64,000 nucleotides of DNA from Aliiroseovarius sp. M344 (GCF_025140835.1 NZ_CP081153.1:1860001-1924000); one strand, 5' to 3'. Shown: positions 53,534 to 63,509, numbered from the stretch's first letter. Notes: generated from the sequence alone by a model not told the origin. Program-made: numbers and translations.

Positions 53534-53548
53534 GAACATTTGAGGAAC
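53534..53548. promoter_or_regulatory. LexA (SOS) box upstream of uvrA
   Basis: GAACATTTGAGGAAC is GAAC-N7-GAAC, equivalent on the other strand to GTTC-N7-GTTC, the LexA-binding direct repeat characteristic of alphaproteobacteria. It lies 68 bases before the uvrA start codon. Confidence 0.82.
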
Positions 53549-53677
53549 ATTTACAACTGCTACCCAATTCTCCACCCATCACATTCACTTTTATGAATTT
53601 AAATTGCGCCACCCGTTGATCTGTATACGGCGAAACCTATATCTCAGATCAAACCCCAGTCGGGATAGGAGAAACAC

Positions 53678-54031
53678 ATGTTTGGAACCATGATGAGCAG
53701 GCAAGGATTGGACCCGCGCGAGGCTGTTGCGCGCGCGCAGGCGGGTGAGATCACAGTGATCGACGTGCGTGATCACGGCGAAGTCCAAATGACTGGAAAG
53801 GCGAAAGGCGCGGTTGTCGTACCGCTGACCGTCATGCCATTCCAATGCGACCCCAAAGGGCCGGATTTCAACACTGATATCGATCCAACCAAACCCATCG
53901 CGCTTTATTGTGCTTCGGGCGCGCGCTCGGCACAGGGTGTGCAACTACTCAAGCGGTTGGGTTATAAAGAGGTCCACAACATTGGCGGCCTGGGTCATTG
54001 GTATCAGGCCGGCGGCGAGATCTCTCACTAA
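53678..54031 (+). CDS. Rhodanese-like domain protein
   Basis: A 117-residue single rhodanese domain. V-I-D-V-R-D-H-G-E at about 27-35 is the first conserved block. A-L-Y-C-A-S-G-A-R-S near residues 75-84 is the active-site loop with the catalytic Cys, and the C-terminal G-G-L-G-H-W-Y-Q-A-G is typical. It would carry a persulfide or act in sulfur transfer. AGGAG precedes the ATG and a strong terminator follows, so it is monocistronic. Confidence 0.92.
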   Translation: MFGTMMSRQGLDPREAVARAQAGEITVIDVRDHGEVQMTGKAKGAVVVPLTVMPFQCDPKGPDFNTDIDPTKPIALYCASGARSAQGVQLLKRLGYKEVHNIGGLGHWYQAGGEISH

Positions 54032-54053
54032 CCGCCTTCAGAGGCTGCAATCT

Positions 54054-54081
54054 AAAACGCCGGCGCGAGTCGGCGTTTTTT
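54054..54081 (+). terminator. Rho-independent terminator after the rhodanese gene
   Basis: AACGCCG (54056-54062) pairs with CGGCGTT (54071-54077), followed by further T residues. It lies 24 bases after the stop. Confidence 0.9.
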
Positions 54082-54144
54082 CTTGTCCGGACGTTCATTC
54101 ACCTTTCTGGTTGACTGAAAACAAGGCGCGCGTTATTCATCCAT

Positions 54145-54486
54145 ATGGTTGAACGAAAGGAAACTGGCCGTCTTAGCACGGTATTGAAGGCCGCGTCTGA
54201 TCCGACGCGACGTGCCATTCTGACCCTGTTGGCTCAGGAAGGGCCGCTGCGGGTCACAGATATCGCCCGTCATTTCGACATGAGTCTGAACGCGATCTCC
54301 AAGCATATCAAAGTGTTGGAAGGTGCGGGTCTTGCGACCCGACGCACCGAATGGCGCGAGCATCTGATCGAAGTGCAGATGGCCCCCCTTTCCAAAATCG
54401 ATCAATGGTTTGCCGAATTGCGTTCGATCTGGGCGCTGCGGTTGGATGCCCTCGAAGCTGCCCTTAAGGAGGACGACAATGACTGA
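54145..54486 (+). CDS. ArsR-family transcriptional regulator
   Basis: The 113-residue winged-helix protein has A-S-D-P-T-R-R-A-I-L-T-L-L near the start. The recognition-helix region is V-T-D-I-A-R-H-F-D-M-S-L-N-A-I-S-K-H-I-K-V-L. The wing is about R-R-T-E-W-R-E-H. No metal-binding Cys pair is present, so it is probably of the non-metal group that pairs with SRPBCC proteins. The downstream gene overlaps its end by eight bases. No good ribosome site is seen before the ATG. Confidence 0.9.
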   Translation: MVERKETGRLSTVLKAASDPTRRAILTLLAQEGPLRVTDIARHFDMSLNAISKHIKVLEGAGLATRRTEWREHLIEVQMAPLSKIDQWFAELRSIWALRLDALEAALKEDDND

Positions 54487-54907
54487 ACTCTCACTGGAAA
54501 TAACCCGCCACATCCCCTACCCGCCAGAACGCGTCTTCGATGCCTGGCTGGACCCGAAGATGCTGACGAAATTCATGATCCCCGGCGCCGGCGTGACGGT
54601 GCCCGAGGCCACCGCCGATGCCAAAGTTGGCGGCCGCTTTCGCATCATAATGCGGGTGCCCAACGCCGGCGATCTGCCACATCAGGGCGAATACAGGGTC
54701 ATCAACCGGGCCAAGAAGCTGCAATTCACATGGGAATCGCCTGCAAGCACGGCCGAAAACTCGGTTGTCACGCTGGACCTGACGCCCAAGGATGGCGGAA
54801 CGGATCTGCGGCTGCATCACATCCGGTTTCCATCCGAAGAAAGCCGCGACAACCACAATGGCGGTTGGTCGTCTATTATATCAAAACTGGATGAGGTTCT
54901 GACCTAA
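54479..54907 (+). CDS. SRPBCC (AHSA1/START-like) protein
   Basis: A 142-residue helix-grip domain protein of the AHSA1 family: I-T-R-H-I-P-Y-P-P-E-R-V-F-D-A-W-L-D-P at the start, V-G-G-R-F-R-I in the middle, and the final helix N-N-H-N-G-G-W-S-S-I-I-S-K-L. These proteins bind hydrophobic ligands, but the target here is unknown. ATG at 54479 has AAGGAGG upstream and overlaps the ArsR gene. ArsR-SRPBCC pairs are common, and the regulator probably controls this operon. Confidence 0.88.
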   Translation: MTELSLEITRHIPYPPERVFDAWLDPKMLTKFMIPGAGVTVPEATADAKVGGRFRIIMRVPNAGDLPHQGEYRVINRAKKLQFTWESPASTAENSVVTLDLTPKDGGTDLRLHHIRFPSEESRDNHNGGWSSIISKLDEVLT

Positions 54908-54945
54908 GAGCGTGTCAGACCGGAGTGCCGTCCACCTACTCAAAG

Positions 54946-54974
54946 AAAAGGCCGGGCGATTTGCCCGGCCTTTT
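54946..54974. terminator. Bidirectional terminator between SRPBCC and lpdA genes
   Basis: AAAAGGCCGGGC and GCCCGGCCTTTT pair over 12 bases around a five-base loop. T-runs follow on both strands, serving the convergent SRPBCC and lpdA genes. Confidence 0.92.
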
Positions 54975-54981
54975 CTGTGGC

Positions 54982-56376
54982 TTACATGTGAATGACGCGA
55001 TCATAAGCGTCCAGCACCGCTTCGTGCATACTTTCCGAGATTGTCGGATGCGGGAAGACGGTGTGCATCAACTCTTCTTCGGTGGTTTCCAGCGTTTTGC
55101 CGACCACATAGCCCTGGATCATTTCGGTCACTTCCGGGCCGACCATATGGGCGCCCAGCAACTCGCCTGTCTTGGCATCGAAGATGGTCTTGATCATGCC
55201 TTCCGGGTCACCCATGGCGATGGCCTTACCATTGCCGATGAACGGGAAGCGACCAACTTTGATCTCGTGCCCCTGCTCTTTTGCCTTAGCTTCGGACAGC
55301 CCGACGCTGGCAACCTGTGGGTGACAGTAAGTGCAACCGGGGATGCTTTCGGGCTTCACCGGATGGGCGTGCAGGCCCGCGATCAGCTCGGCAACCATTA
55401 CGCCTTCATGGCTGGCTTTGTGAGCAAGCCACGGTGCACCGGCGATATCACCAATAGCATACAAGCCATCAACACCCGTGCGGCAATGCGCGTCGGTGAC
55501 GACGTGGGTGCGATCAATTTTCACGCCCAGCTTTTCAAGCCCCAGACCTTCGACATTGCCAACGATCCCAACAGCGGAAATCACCGTGTCGAATTCCTGC
55601 TTCTCGACCTTGCCGCCGACTTCGATGTGAGCTGTGACCTTGCCCTTCGCCCGGTCGAGCTGTTTGACCATGGCTTTCTCCATGATCTTCATACCCTGCT
55701 TGACGAAAGACTTCTTGGCGAAGGCCGAGATCTCTGCATCTTCGACCGGCAACACGCGATCCATCACCTCGACGACCGTTGTGTCTGCGCCCAAAGTATT
55801 GAAGAAGCTGGCAAATTCGATGCCGATTGCGCCGGACCCAATGACAAGGAGCTTTTTCGGCATGCGGGGCGGGTTCAGCGCGTGTTTATAGGTCCAGACC
55901 AGATCGCCGTCGGCTTCCAGCCCCGGCAACTCACGGGCGCGCGCGCCGGTGGCCAGCACGATGTTCTTCGCCGTCAGCTCCTCGGTCCCTTTGTCGGTTT
56001 TGACCGAGACTTTGCCCTTGGCAGGGATCGTGGCCTCGCCCATCACAACATCGACCTTGTTCTTCTTCATCAGGTGGCCGATGCCGCCCGAAAGCTGTCC
56101 GGCCACACCGCGCGAACGCTTCACAATCGCTGGCAGATCATAGTCGATTTTGTCTGCGGACAGACCAAACTCTTTGGCCCGATGCATCAGGTGGAACACC
56201 TCTGCCGAGCGCAAGAGCGCTTTAGTCGGGATACAACCCCAGTTCAGGCAAATACCGCCCAAATGCTCTCGTTCGACGATGACAACCTTCTGCCCCAGCT
56301 GGGCCGCCCTTATGGCCGCCACGTATCCGCCCGGCCCTGCGCCGATCACGATGGTATCATATGCCTTACCCGCCAT
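54982..56376 (-). CDS. lpdA: Dihydrolipoyl dehydrogenase (E3)
   Basis: The 464-residue flavoprotein reoxidises dihydrolipoamide in the 2-oxoacid dehydrogenase complexes. FAD motif I-V-I-G-A-G-P-G-G-Y-V-A-A; redox-active disulfide G-G-I-C-L-N-W-G-C-I-P-T-K; NAD motif V-I-G-S-G-A-I-G-I-E-F-A; second FAD block Y-A-I-G-D-I-A-G; C-terminal H-P-T-I-S-E with the catalytic His-Glu pair. C-L-N-W-G-C is the variant common in alphaproteobacterial E3 linked to pyruvate dehydrogenase. GAGGAGG precedes the ATG. It is monocistronic here, apart from the E1/E2 genes. Confidence 0.96.
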   Translation of the reverse strand: MAGKAYDTIVIGAGPGGYVAAIRAAQLGQKVVIVEREHLGGICLNWGCIPTKALLRSAEVFHLMHRAKEFGLSADKIDYDLPAIVKRSRGVAGQLSGGIGHLMKKNKVDVVMGEATIPAKGKVSVKTDKGTEELTAKNIVLATGARARELPGLEADGDLVWTYKHALNPPRMPKKLLVIGSGAIGIEFASFFNTLGADTTVVEVMDRVLPVEDAEISAFAKKSFVKQGMKIMEKAMVKQLDRAKGKVTAHIEVGGKVEKQEFDTVISAVGIVGNVEGLGLEKLGVKIDRTHVVTDAHCRTGVDGLYAIGDIAGAPWLAHKASHEGVMVAELIAGLHAHPVKPESIPGCTYCHPQVASVGLSEAKAKEQGHEIKVGRFPFIGNGKAIAMGDPEGMIKTIFDAKTGELLGAHMVGPEVTEMIQGYVVGKTLETTEEELMHTVFPHPTISESMHEAVLDAYDRVIHM

Positions 56377-56532
56377 GGGGGATCCTCCTCATCCAAAAAG
56401 TAGTTTGCCATTAAACTATTTTGTTCAACGGATCAATGATCCTACGGAAGACCCGCTATTCGCTCAGCGAAACACTCGCAGGCCTCTCACCAGAATGGGA
56501 ACACAAATGGAGTGACGGTGCAACTGTGGTAC

Positions 56533-57117
56533 TTACCCGCCCTCGGCCTCGAACTTTTTGCGAAGGGCGGTGTATCCGCCATTCTCAATAAACGCGCGTT
56601 CTTCATCGGTGGTATCGCGCCCCAACGCGTCATTGCGATAGGGAAAGCGCCCGAAACGCTCGATGATCGCCCGGTGCACACGGGCGTGTAACGTGTCACC
56701 CTGCCCCGGTGTGTCGGCCATCCGCTCTGCCATCAGCGAAATGCACCGATCCTGATCAGCCATCGCTTCGCTGTGCATGAAAGGCATATAGAAGAACTGC
56801 CGGTCCGGCAGGGCAATCTGCATGTCCAGGCCGCGCGCGATTGCATGATCGGCACAGGCGTGCGCCGCCGGGTCGGTAGCAAAGGACCGCGCGTCGCCGC
56901 GAAACATGTTGCGTGGAAACTGGTCTGTCAGGATCAGAAAGGCCAGCGCCCCGTCCGGGGTATCGCGCCAGTCATCGCGCGAACCGCCCCGTGCAGCCTC
57001 CCAGTCTGCCATGAACCGGGTGCGGATGGTGTTGTCCAACGCGTCCGAGCTTTCATACCAGCCCTTCGGCCCGACATCCTTTATCCAGAACGTGGTTATT
57101 TCATCTGGTGCTGACAT
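56533..57117 (-). CDS. DUF924 family protein
   Basis: A 194-residue protein with the DUF924 blocks: F-W (here T-T-F-W-I), L-I-L-T-D-Q-F-P-R-N-M-F-R-G, F-F-Y-M-P-F-M-H-S-E, and R-F-G-R-F-P-Y-R-N. The family is soluble, all-helical and of unknown function, widely found in proteobacteria. ATG at 57117 follows GGAGGG; earlier in-frame starts are less supported. It is upstream of lpdA on the same strand but separated by about 156 bases. Confidence 0.85.
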   Translation of the reverse strand: MSAPDEITTFWIKDVGPKGWYESSDALDNTIRTRFMADWEAARGGSRDDWRDTPDGALAFLILTDQFPRNMFRGDARSFATDPAAHACADHAIARGLDMQIALPDRQFFYMPFMHSEAMADQDRCISLMAERMADTPGQGDTLHARVHRAIIERFGRFPYRNDALGRDTTDEERAFIENGGYTALRKKFEAEGG

Positions 57118-57189
57118 GGTTGCGCCCTCCATTAGCAACACCCTAACGACTAACACCTGCTGTGCAAGGCAGCTTCTAAAGGCTCAGGC

Positions 57190-58437
57190 TTACTCGTCCA
57201 GCTCGGCCTCGTCGGCCCAAACTTCCTGCGCCATGTCTACAGCCACCAGCGACGACGCAGGCGACATGTTCACATAAGCCCCCGTATCCTTGGGCCCCGG
57301 GCTGGACCGTCGGGATACGCGCCACAGGCCATAGGCCAGAAAACCAACCAGCAAAAGTGCCATATAGCCAAAGAACCCAAGCGGCCCCATCACGCCCATA
57401 ACCCAGCCGGTCACGACGGGGCCAGCGATGGCCCCCATTCCATTGATGAAAAGCAGTCCAGCCGAAGCGGCAGGCATATTCTCCGGTTCCAGAAAATCAT
57501 TCACATAGGCCAACAGCAGCGCATATAGGGGGTTCGTCATGCCACCCAGAAAGAACGAGGCTATCAAAAGCACCTCGTAACGTGTGCCGAACACAACCGG
57601 CAAAAGTGCAGCCACTGCGGCGATTGTGGTGATGATCAGGATCAGGGTACGTCGATCCATTCGGTCGGAAATCCAGCCGATCGGGTATTGCAGCACCAAT
57701 CCACCGATATAAAGCGCGGACACAAAGCCCGAGATTTGCCCAACCGTCAGGCCGATTTGCTGACCGAACACAGCTGCCATTCCGAATTGCGCGGCAAAAA
57801 CGCCGCCAAGAAGTGCGAAACCCACACAGCCGAGTGGCGAGATATGGAACAGTTCTCGCAAGCTCAGACCTTTTGTGGTCTCGAACGCAGGCGTTGGGTT
57901 GACCGACAAAAGAATGGGCGCGAATGCGATGGACACGAGCACCGAAGGTAGGATGAACAGGATAAATCCGCCGGGATCGCCGATCACCACAAGCCCTTGC
58001 GCCGCAATGATGCCCACCATCTGCACAAACATATAAAGCGACAGCGCTTTACCGCGATTTTCGTTGTCTGCTGCATTGTTCAGCCAGCTTTCCGCTGTCA
58101 CGTACACACCCGAGAAACAGAACCCGACGATGACCCGCAGGACCGTCCAGATCCAAGGGTCGGTGAACGTCGGAAACAAAATCAGCACCGCCGAGATGAA
58201 CGACCCAAGGGCCGCAAAGACCCGCACATGCCCTACGCGGCGGATCATGATGGGCGCCATGCGCGAGCCAAACAGGAACCCAGCGAAATAGCCCGACATA
58301 ACGACGGACAGCTGGAACGTTGAAAACCCTTCCATGCCACCACGGATGCCCAACAACGTGCCCTGCACACCATTGCCGACCATAAGTAACATCATGCCAA
58401 GGAGCAGCGCCCAAGAGCTCGACAAGACCTGTAGCAT
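57190..58437 (-). CDS. MFS transporter (YcaD/YfkF-like)
   Basis: The 415-residue membrane protein has 12 predicted helices. F-L-F-G-S-R-M-A-P and Y-P-I-G-W-I-S-D-R-M-D-R-R are the MFS loop motifs of each half. E-S-W-L-N-N-A-A-D-N-E-N-R-G-K, after helix 4, is typical of the YcaD-type group. The C-terminal tail is acidic. Substrate unknown. AGGAG precedes the ATG. It is in the same orientation as queA upstream, with 113 bases between. Confidence 0.88.
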   Translation of the reverse strand: MLQVLSSSWALLLGMMLLMVGNGVQGTLLGIRGGMEGFSTFQLSVVMSGYFAGFLFGSRMAPIMIRRVGHVRVFAALGSFISAVLILFPTFTDPWIWTVLRVIVGFCFSGVYVTAESWLNNAADNENRGKALSLYMFVQMVGIIAAQGLVVIGDPGGFILFILPSVLVSIAFAPILLSVNPTPAFETTKGLSLRELFHISPLGCVGFALLGGVFAAQFGMAAVFGQQIGLTVGQISGFVSALYIGGLVLQYPIGWISDRMDRRTLILIITTIAAVAALLPVVFGTRYEVLLIASFFLGGMTNPLYALLLAYVNDFLEPENMPAASAGLLFINGMGAIAGPVVTGWVMGVMGPLGFFGYMALLLVGFLAYGLWRVSRRSSPGPKDTGAYVNMSPASSLVAVDMAQEVWADEAELDE

Positions 58438-58550
58438 GGGATTCTCCTGAATGCGTCGGTTATCAGATTAGCAAACCCGCGCGACCGTAAAGCGACAGAT
58501 CACGACCATTGAAGGTCTGCCACCGCCCCGGCCCGCGTTTGGTCGTGCCT

Positions 58551-59603
58551 TTAAGGCAGCAACAACGAACTGTCACCATATGAAAAAAATCGATAGCGCC
58601 GTTTGATCGCATGAACATAAATCGCGCGCGTCCGATCCGTCCCCATCAAGGCAGAGACCAGCATCATAAGTGTTGATTTCGGCAGGTGAAAATTGGTCAT
58701 CAAGCCGTCGGTAATCTTGAACTGATAACCGGGGGTGATGAAGATATCCGTCTCTCCCTGCCACGGCGAAATCTTTCCGGGCGCGGTGGCAGCGCTTTCA
58801 ATCAGCCGGAGCGCGGTTGTGCCCACGGGAATAACGCGCCCACCTGCTGCTTTCGTGGCTTCGATCTCCTGAGCAGCCTCGGCACTGACCCGACCCCATT
58901 CGGCATGCATTTTGTGCTGTGTGATGTCGTCGACTTTTACCGGCAGGAACGTCCCTGCCCCGACATGCAGGGTGACATGGGTCAGATCGACCCCCATTGC
59001 CGTGATCTGTTCCAAGAGATCGTCGTCAAAATGAAGCGACGCGGTTGGCGCGGCTACGGCCCCGGAATGGCGGGCGAAAACGGTCTGGTAGTCCTCATTG
59101 TCGCGCGCATCAGCGTCACGCTTTGCCGCAATATAGGGGGGAAGCGGCATTTTCCCGGCACCTGCAAGGGCGGCATCGAACGCCGCGCCCTCAAGATTGA
59201 AGCGGATCACAGCCTGTTCACCATCCCGCCCTACATAGTTCGCCGACAGATCGTCCGAGAATACAATCACGTCCCCTTCCCGCAATTTGCGCAGCGGCTT
59301 GGCCATAACGTGCCATTGTCCGGCTTTATCCGGGGACAGAAGCGTGATTTCGATCTTTGAGATGCCTTCGCCCGGCGCTTGACCGGCCCGGGTACGGGTG
59401 CCGAAAAGACGACCGGGAATAACCTTGGTGTCGTTCAACACCAACCGGTCACCAGGCCGAAGCCAATTCGTCAGGTCGCTGAAATGCGCGTCTGTGATCT
59501 GATCAGCCGCCGCCACCAAAAGACGGCTGGCCGTGCGTGGGCGCGCAGGCCGGGTGGCGATCAGATCGTCAGGCAGGTCAAAATCAAAATCACTGAGTTT
59601 CAT
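58551..59603 (-). CDS. queA: S-adenosylmethionine:tRNA ribosyltransferase-isomerase
   Basis: The 350-residue enzyme adds the cyclopentene-type ring to 7-aminomethyl-7-deazaguanine in tRNA, giving epoxyqueuosine. It starts [16 protein letters not shown]. Conserved blocks include [24 protein letters not shown], and [16 protein letters not shown]. Start ATG 59603 begins the conserved N-terminus; upstream in-frame starts add nothing conserved. Confidence 0.95.
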   Translation of the reverse strand: MKLSDFDFDLPDDLIATRPARPRTASRLLVAAADQITDAHFSDLTNWLRPGDRLVLNDTKVIPGRLFGTRTRAGQAPGEGISKIEITLLSPDKAGQWHVMAKPLRKLREGDVIVFSDDLSANYVGRDGEQAVIRFNLEGAAFDAALAGAGKMPLPPYIAAKRDADARDNEDYQTVFARHSGAVAAPTASLHFDDDLLEQITAMGVDLTHVTLHVGAGTFLPVKVDDITQHKMHAEWGRVSAEAAQEIEATKAAGGRVIPVGTTALRLIESAATAPGKISPWQGETDIFITPGYQFKITDGLMTNFHLPKSTLMMLVSALMGTDRTRAIYVHAIKRRYRFFSYGDSSLLLP

Positions 59604-59651
59604 GGCCGCGCGTGTAGGTCGCTTCCCTGCCCGCGTCAATCGGATTACCCA

Positions 59652-62600
59652 TTACTGCCCTTCCGGCCGCGTAGGTGGGTTGCGGCGGAAAATGTCGCGA
59701 AAGAACCCCGGTGTAAACAGCGACAAGGGGTTCACGCCGACTTTTGGGTCGGTCGCTGTGCCTTTTAGTGTATAGTTGAAGCCCACCAGCCCTTCCCCCT
59801 TGCGTGCAAAAATACGGCCGGCCGAGTTTACCAGATAGAACGGCGACAGCACCCCCTGCATGTCCATTTGGCCAGACCCAAGGAAATAGTACCCGTCCAT
59901 CGAGATACCCATGGAATGGCCGGTCGCCGCGCCCTCGTAGATCGTCACCTTTTCCGGATCCAGCCGGAACCGCGCGTCCACATCGGTGAACGGGATGCCC
60001 TGCCCCCCCAGTTGCTGCAGCAAGCCGACCACCGAAATGGCAGACAAAAGCTCTGCCATGGCCGGAGCATCATGAACATCGATATTTTTGATTTTCAGTT
60101 TGCCGTCGTAAACGCCTTTGCCGCCGCTGGGGGCAAGGATCAACTCCATGTCGCCTTTGCGCGCGGATTTCAGAACCCCAGCCGCACGCAAAACGCCACC
60201 TGCATCCTTACTGGTCAACCGAAAGGCAGTGCCCTTTGGCTGCGCGGCCGCAGTGCCCTGAATCTGCGGGCCACCCCCGATGCGCCCGCGGAAAGTACCA
60301 TTGAGGCCGCCTTTGGCTTGCGTGAAATCCCCTTCGAATCCGGTGACCGAGATGCCTTTCGAGATGATGAGCTTGTCCAGCAGAAGCGAGATGGGCACGG
60401 GTTGGTCAGCGCTACCGCTGCGTTGAGCAGACCCAAGTGTCGCTTGGCGCATGTCAACCGTGCCACCCTTCACGGACACCGCGACCGGTTGCCCGGCCCC
60501 GCGCCCGGTCAGGGTGACTGGCGCATCCAGCCAACCGCCCAGGGTGACCCGATCAAACTGCGCGGCCACCAGACCGCCGCCTTCGGCCATGATGATGCTA
60601 CCATTGGCGTCCAACCCTGCGGCGCGCAGAGAAATCTCATCGATCACTGGTGCCTTGCCCAGCTTGCCCTTGAGTTTCAGCGCGCCATTGCTGCTTCGGG
60701 CTTTCGACCAGCCCAGTGGGGGGATGCTCAGACCAAGGCCGCTTAACGAGGCCTCCAGTTCCATTCGAGGCGCTTCGCCACGTGCCAAAGAAATCTCATA
60801 CTTGCCCTTGGCCGCACCCGTTACGCTGCCCTTCGGCAAGCCGATCGAGAATGCATCCAGAAAGGCCTGATCAAGCGTCATTTCACCCGTGACAGTCGAC
60901 CGACCCGATGACTTTCCTGCCTCAAACGCCTGCTCCCACCGACCCGAGACTGGGACGCCCGACAAACTGCCGTCTCCGCTTATGCTGACGCCCTTGTTCG
61001 AGACAGCGAGATCAGCACGAGGCAGTTTCAGAACGCGGCCGGCGACTATTTTTTCGCTGCTGACATCGCTGAGCACACCGGCCAACTCATAATCGATTGC
61101 GCTGCGCGGCGTTTTGGGTTGCATTGCGATGTCGATCCGCCCCCCTAAAGTGACGCGCCCTTTTGCCATGTCCGGGCCAATCGCGCCTTCAGGGGCGTCG
61201 CGGAACACCCGAAACGGCTTGTCATCAAGCAAGTGCAGAGCAGCCGTCATTGGACCAGAGACAGCCAGATCCACCCAAGCCGGAACCGGCGGGCGTGGCG
61301 CAGCTGGGTCCACTGGTGGGCGCGCCATTTCCGGGATCACGAAACTGGTCCCCGACGCGTCAAGCACACCGGCCACAGCATTGTCGCGATCAAGCGGTCG
61401 CACGACACCCTGATCAGCGGTCACCACCAGACGCCGCCCGTCAATGCTGAACTGGCCGGCTGCGTTTTCGATGGGCACCATCTCTTTGACCGCATGCACG
61501 GTGACGCCATCAAACGCCGCACTAAGGGCTGTGTGGGCTCGCTTGCCCTGCACTTTGCGCCACGCAACCGTCACATCGGTGAATTGACCCTTGGCAACGT
61601 TATCGCGGGCCCAGATACGGGTGCGCTGCCCGCCTGTGAGTGGCCAAAATGCCTTGACCTGATCGGGGCTGACATGGTCTGCCGCCGCGTCGACCGCAAT
61701 TGTCCAACCGGCAGAGCCGATGCCGATCCGGGCCGATCCGGTCGCCAGCGCGCCTTCATGCGTTACAGCAAACTGCCCGATATCAACCCGGAACGGATCA
61801 AGGTTCAGCCGAAAATCTGCCGAACCCTGCCCCAGTGTCAGTGGCGCTTCGAATATCTCTGGCGGGCTGATCCGCGCCTGCGTCAGGTTCAGTTGCCCCA
61901 AAAGTTCGGTCGGCCAGCCGCCCGACCATCCGCGCAGATAGGAATGACCGTCGGCCTGAATTTCACCCCAGTCTGACTGCAGCGTCATCTGGGTGAAGTT
62001 CATCCGCTCACGTTCGGGGTCGTAATCGAGATAGACCTTGCCGCCAGTGAATTTCACGGGTTTCGCCTCGGGATCAGGCGACAGACGGCCCGCGCCGAAC
62101 TCCAATGTGCCGGCAAGTCCAGACACGACGCCTGTTTCGTCAATCACGGTGCGCAACGCACCCGAGATCGGCGCATCCACCAACCCCAGAAAGGTTAAGA
62201 GCGGAGTCTGGGCGGCGATGTCGCGCGCCAAGGCATTCTTGAATGTCGCCGTCAGACGGGCAGATGAATTGCCCTTGGTCGACCGGAACCCCAGCACGGT
62301 TTCGGCCAATTCTTCGGTCTGGTTAAAAACATCAAACGACAAAGTCATGTCGACTAATGTCGCGGTCTGGCTGATCTTAAGCGAGCCGTCCGTGACCTGC
62401 CACAATCGCCCGGTCCGCGCGTCTTCCAACGTAATCGTCAGGTTCGAAGCCGTAATGCGGTCGGTATTCGACAGGATGCCCGTCATGAAAACTGCGTCAA
62501 TGCGATCAAGGACCGAGGCCAGATCGCCGCTCGCCCCGATACCTTGTCCAAGGCTCATATCGAATGACCCGTCACGGCTGCGCCGTATGGTGATCTGTGC

Positions 62601-63392
62601 ACCTCTCAGAGACAGGGACGCAGGCTCGACCCGCCCCGAGAAGACCGGCCCCAGCAACAACGCCCCTTCGACCGCATTCAATCGCCCGATCTCAAGCCCG
62701 GTTTCGTCACGCACACCCAGATCGACAAGTCGCAATCGGGGCAGCCCCAGTTTGGTGACACCCAGTTCGACTTGCGACAAAGAAAGCTTCACGCGGTTGG
62801 TCTGAGCGTTAATTTTTGCTTCGATCCGTTCCGTTGCCCATTTTGGCAGAACAAAAACGTGACCCGTCACCGACATGGACAAAAGCGACAGAAACACCGC
62901 CGCCGCCGCAACCATCACGAACGACCAGAAACCAAAATGCCATTTCAACCGTTTCCGGCGGCGCGCACGAAGATCGGGTGGCACGTGGTCGCTGTCCTGC
63001 GACGCCTTGCGGCCACGCCAGCGTCTGTGTGCTACAGGCACGACCAGCACCTCAGCACCAATACCCTGTGGGTCGACGAGGGCTGCATCGACATTACCTT
63101 CAGCGGTGCCGGACTTCTCGTCCGAAAAGTCATCATCTCGGTCTGGATCGGGCGTCTCTATGTCCGATGCGACAGAATCTTCCCCACTGGACACATCGTC
63201 GGCAGTCGCCTCGACAGCGGCTTCGTCTTCTGCGTCATCGCTTTTCTCTGTGTCATCGGAACGATCTTTCGACTGCAACAGCGCAACCTCTGCCTTGGAC
63301 AGTTCTTTTTTGTCAGACGGCAGATCACCAGCCGTGTCCGAGGGCGCGCCCTCGACATCATCTTGTTGTGCTGGCTTGTCGTCTTCGTCCAT
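59652..63392 (-). CDS. Large AsmA/YhdP-like envelope protein
   Basis: A 1246-residue protein. The first 150 residues are very acidic and of low complexity (many D, E, S), then a basic stretch R-R-R-K-R-L-K precedes one transmembrane helix (about 152-176). The rest is a long beta-rich periplasmic region with a C-terminal AsmA-like (DUF3971/YhdP-type) block: D-G-K-L-K-I-K-N-I-D-V, M-D-G-Y-Y-F-L-G-S-G-Q-M-D-M-Q-G and G-T-A-T-D-P-K-V-G-V-N-P-L-S. Such proteins are thought to form bridges for phospholipid transport between membranes. The acidic cytoplasmic tail is unusual. No clear ribosome site is seen, so the start could be later. Confidence 0.8.
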   Translation of the reverse strand: MDEDDKPAQQDDVEGAPSDTAGDLPSDKKELSKAEVALLQSKDRSDDTEKSDDAEDEAAVEATADDVSSGEDSVASDIETPDPDRDDDFSDEKSGTAEGNVDAALVDPQGIGAEVLVVPVAHRRWRGRKASQDSDHVPPDLRARRRKRLKWHFGFWSFVMVAAAAVFLSLLSMSVTGHVFVLPKWATERIEAKINAQTNRVKLSLSQVELGVTKLGLPRLRLVDLGVRDETGLEIGRLNAVEGALLLGPVFSGRVEPASLSLRGAQITIRRSRDGSFDMSLGQGIGASGDLASVLDRIDAVFMTGILSNTDRITASNLTITLEDARTGRLWQVTDGSLKISQTATLVDMTLSFDVFNQTEELAETVLGFRSTKGNSSARLTATFKNALARDIAAQTPLLTFLGLVDAPISGALRTVIDETGVVSGLAGTLEFGAGRLSPDPEAKPVKFTGGKVYLDYDPERERMNFTQMTLQSDWGEIQADGHSYLRGWSGGWPTELLGQLNLTQARISPPEIFEAPLTLGQGSADFRLNLDPFRVDIGQFAVTHEGALATGSARIGIGSAGWTIAVDAAADHVSPDQVKAFWPLTGGQRTRIWARDNVAKGQFTDVTVAWRKVQGKRAHTALSAAFDGVTVHAVKEMVPIENAAGQFSIDGRRLVVTADQGVVRPLDRDNAVAGVLDASGTSFVIPEMARPPVDPAAPRPPVPAWVDLAVSGPMTAALHLLDDKPFRVFRDAPEGAIGPDMAKGRVTLGGRIDIAMQPKTPRSAIDYELAGVLSDVSSEKIVAGRVLKLPRADLAVSNKGVSISGDGSLSGVPVSGRWEQAFEAGKSSGRSTVTGEMTLDQAFLDAFSIGLPKGSVTGAAKGKYEISLARGEAPRMELEASLSGLGLSIPPLGWSKARSSNGALKLKGKLGKAPVIDEISLRAAGLDANGSIIMAEGGGLVAAQFDRVTLGGWLDAPVTLTGRGAGQPVAVSVKGGTVDMRQATLGSAQRSGSADQPVPISLLLDKLIISKGISVTGFEGDFTQAKGGLNGTFRGRIGGGPQIQGTAAAQPKGTAFRLTSKDAGGVLRAAGVLKSARKGDMELILAPSGGKGVYDGKLKIKNIDVHDAPAMAELLSAISVVGLLQQLGGQGIPFTDVDARFRLDPEKVTIYEGAATGHSMGISMDGYYFLGSGQMDMQGVLSPFYLVNSAGRIFARKGEGLVGFNYTLKGTATDPKVGVNPLSLFTPGFFRDIFRRNPPTRPEGQ

Positions 63393-63509
63393 ACAGATTG
63401 CCCAAATGCCGCTTGGCTGCGCTGCCTCGTGCCTTTCATCCCAATGCGAAACGGCATAGAAGGAAAGTCAACAGAACACTAGAGACTCAGCACCAAGAAA
63501 GCCAAGACA

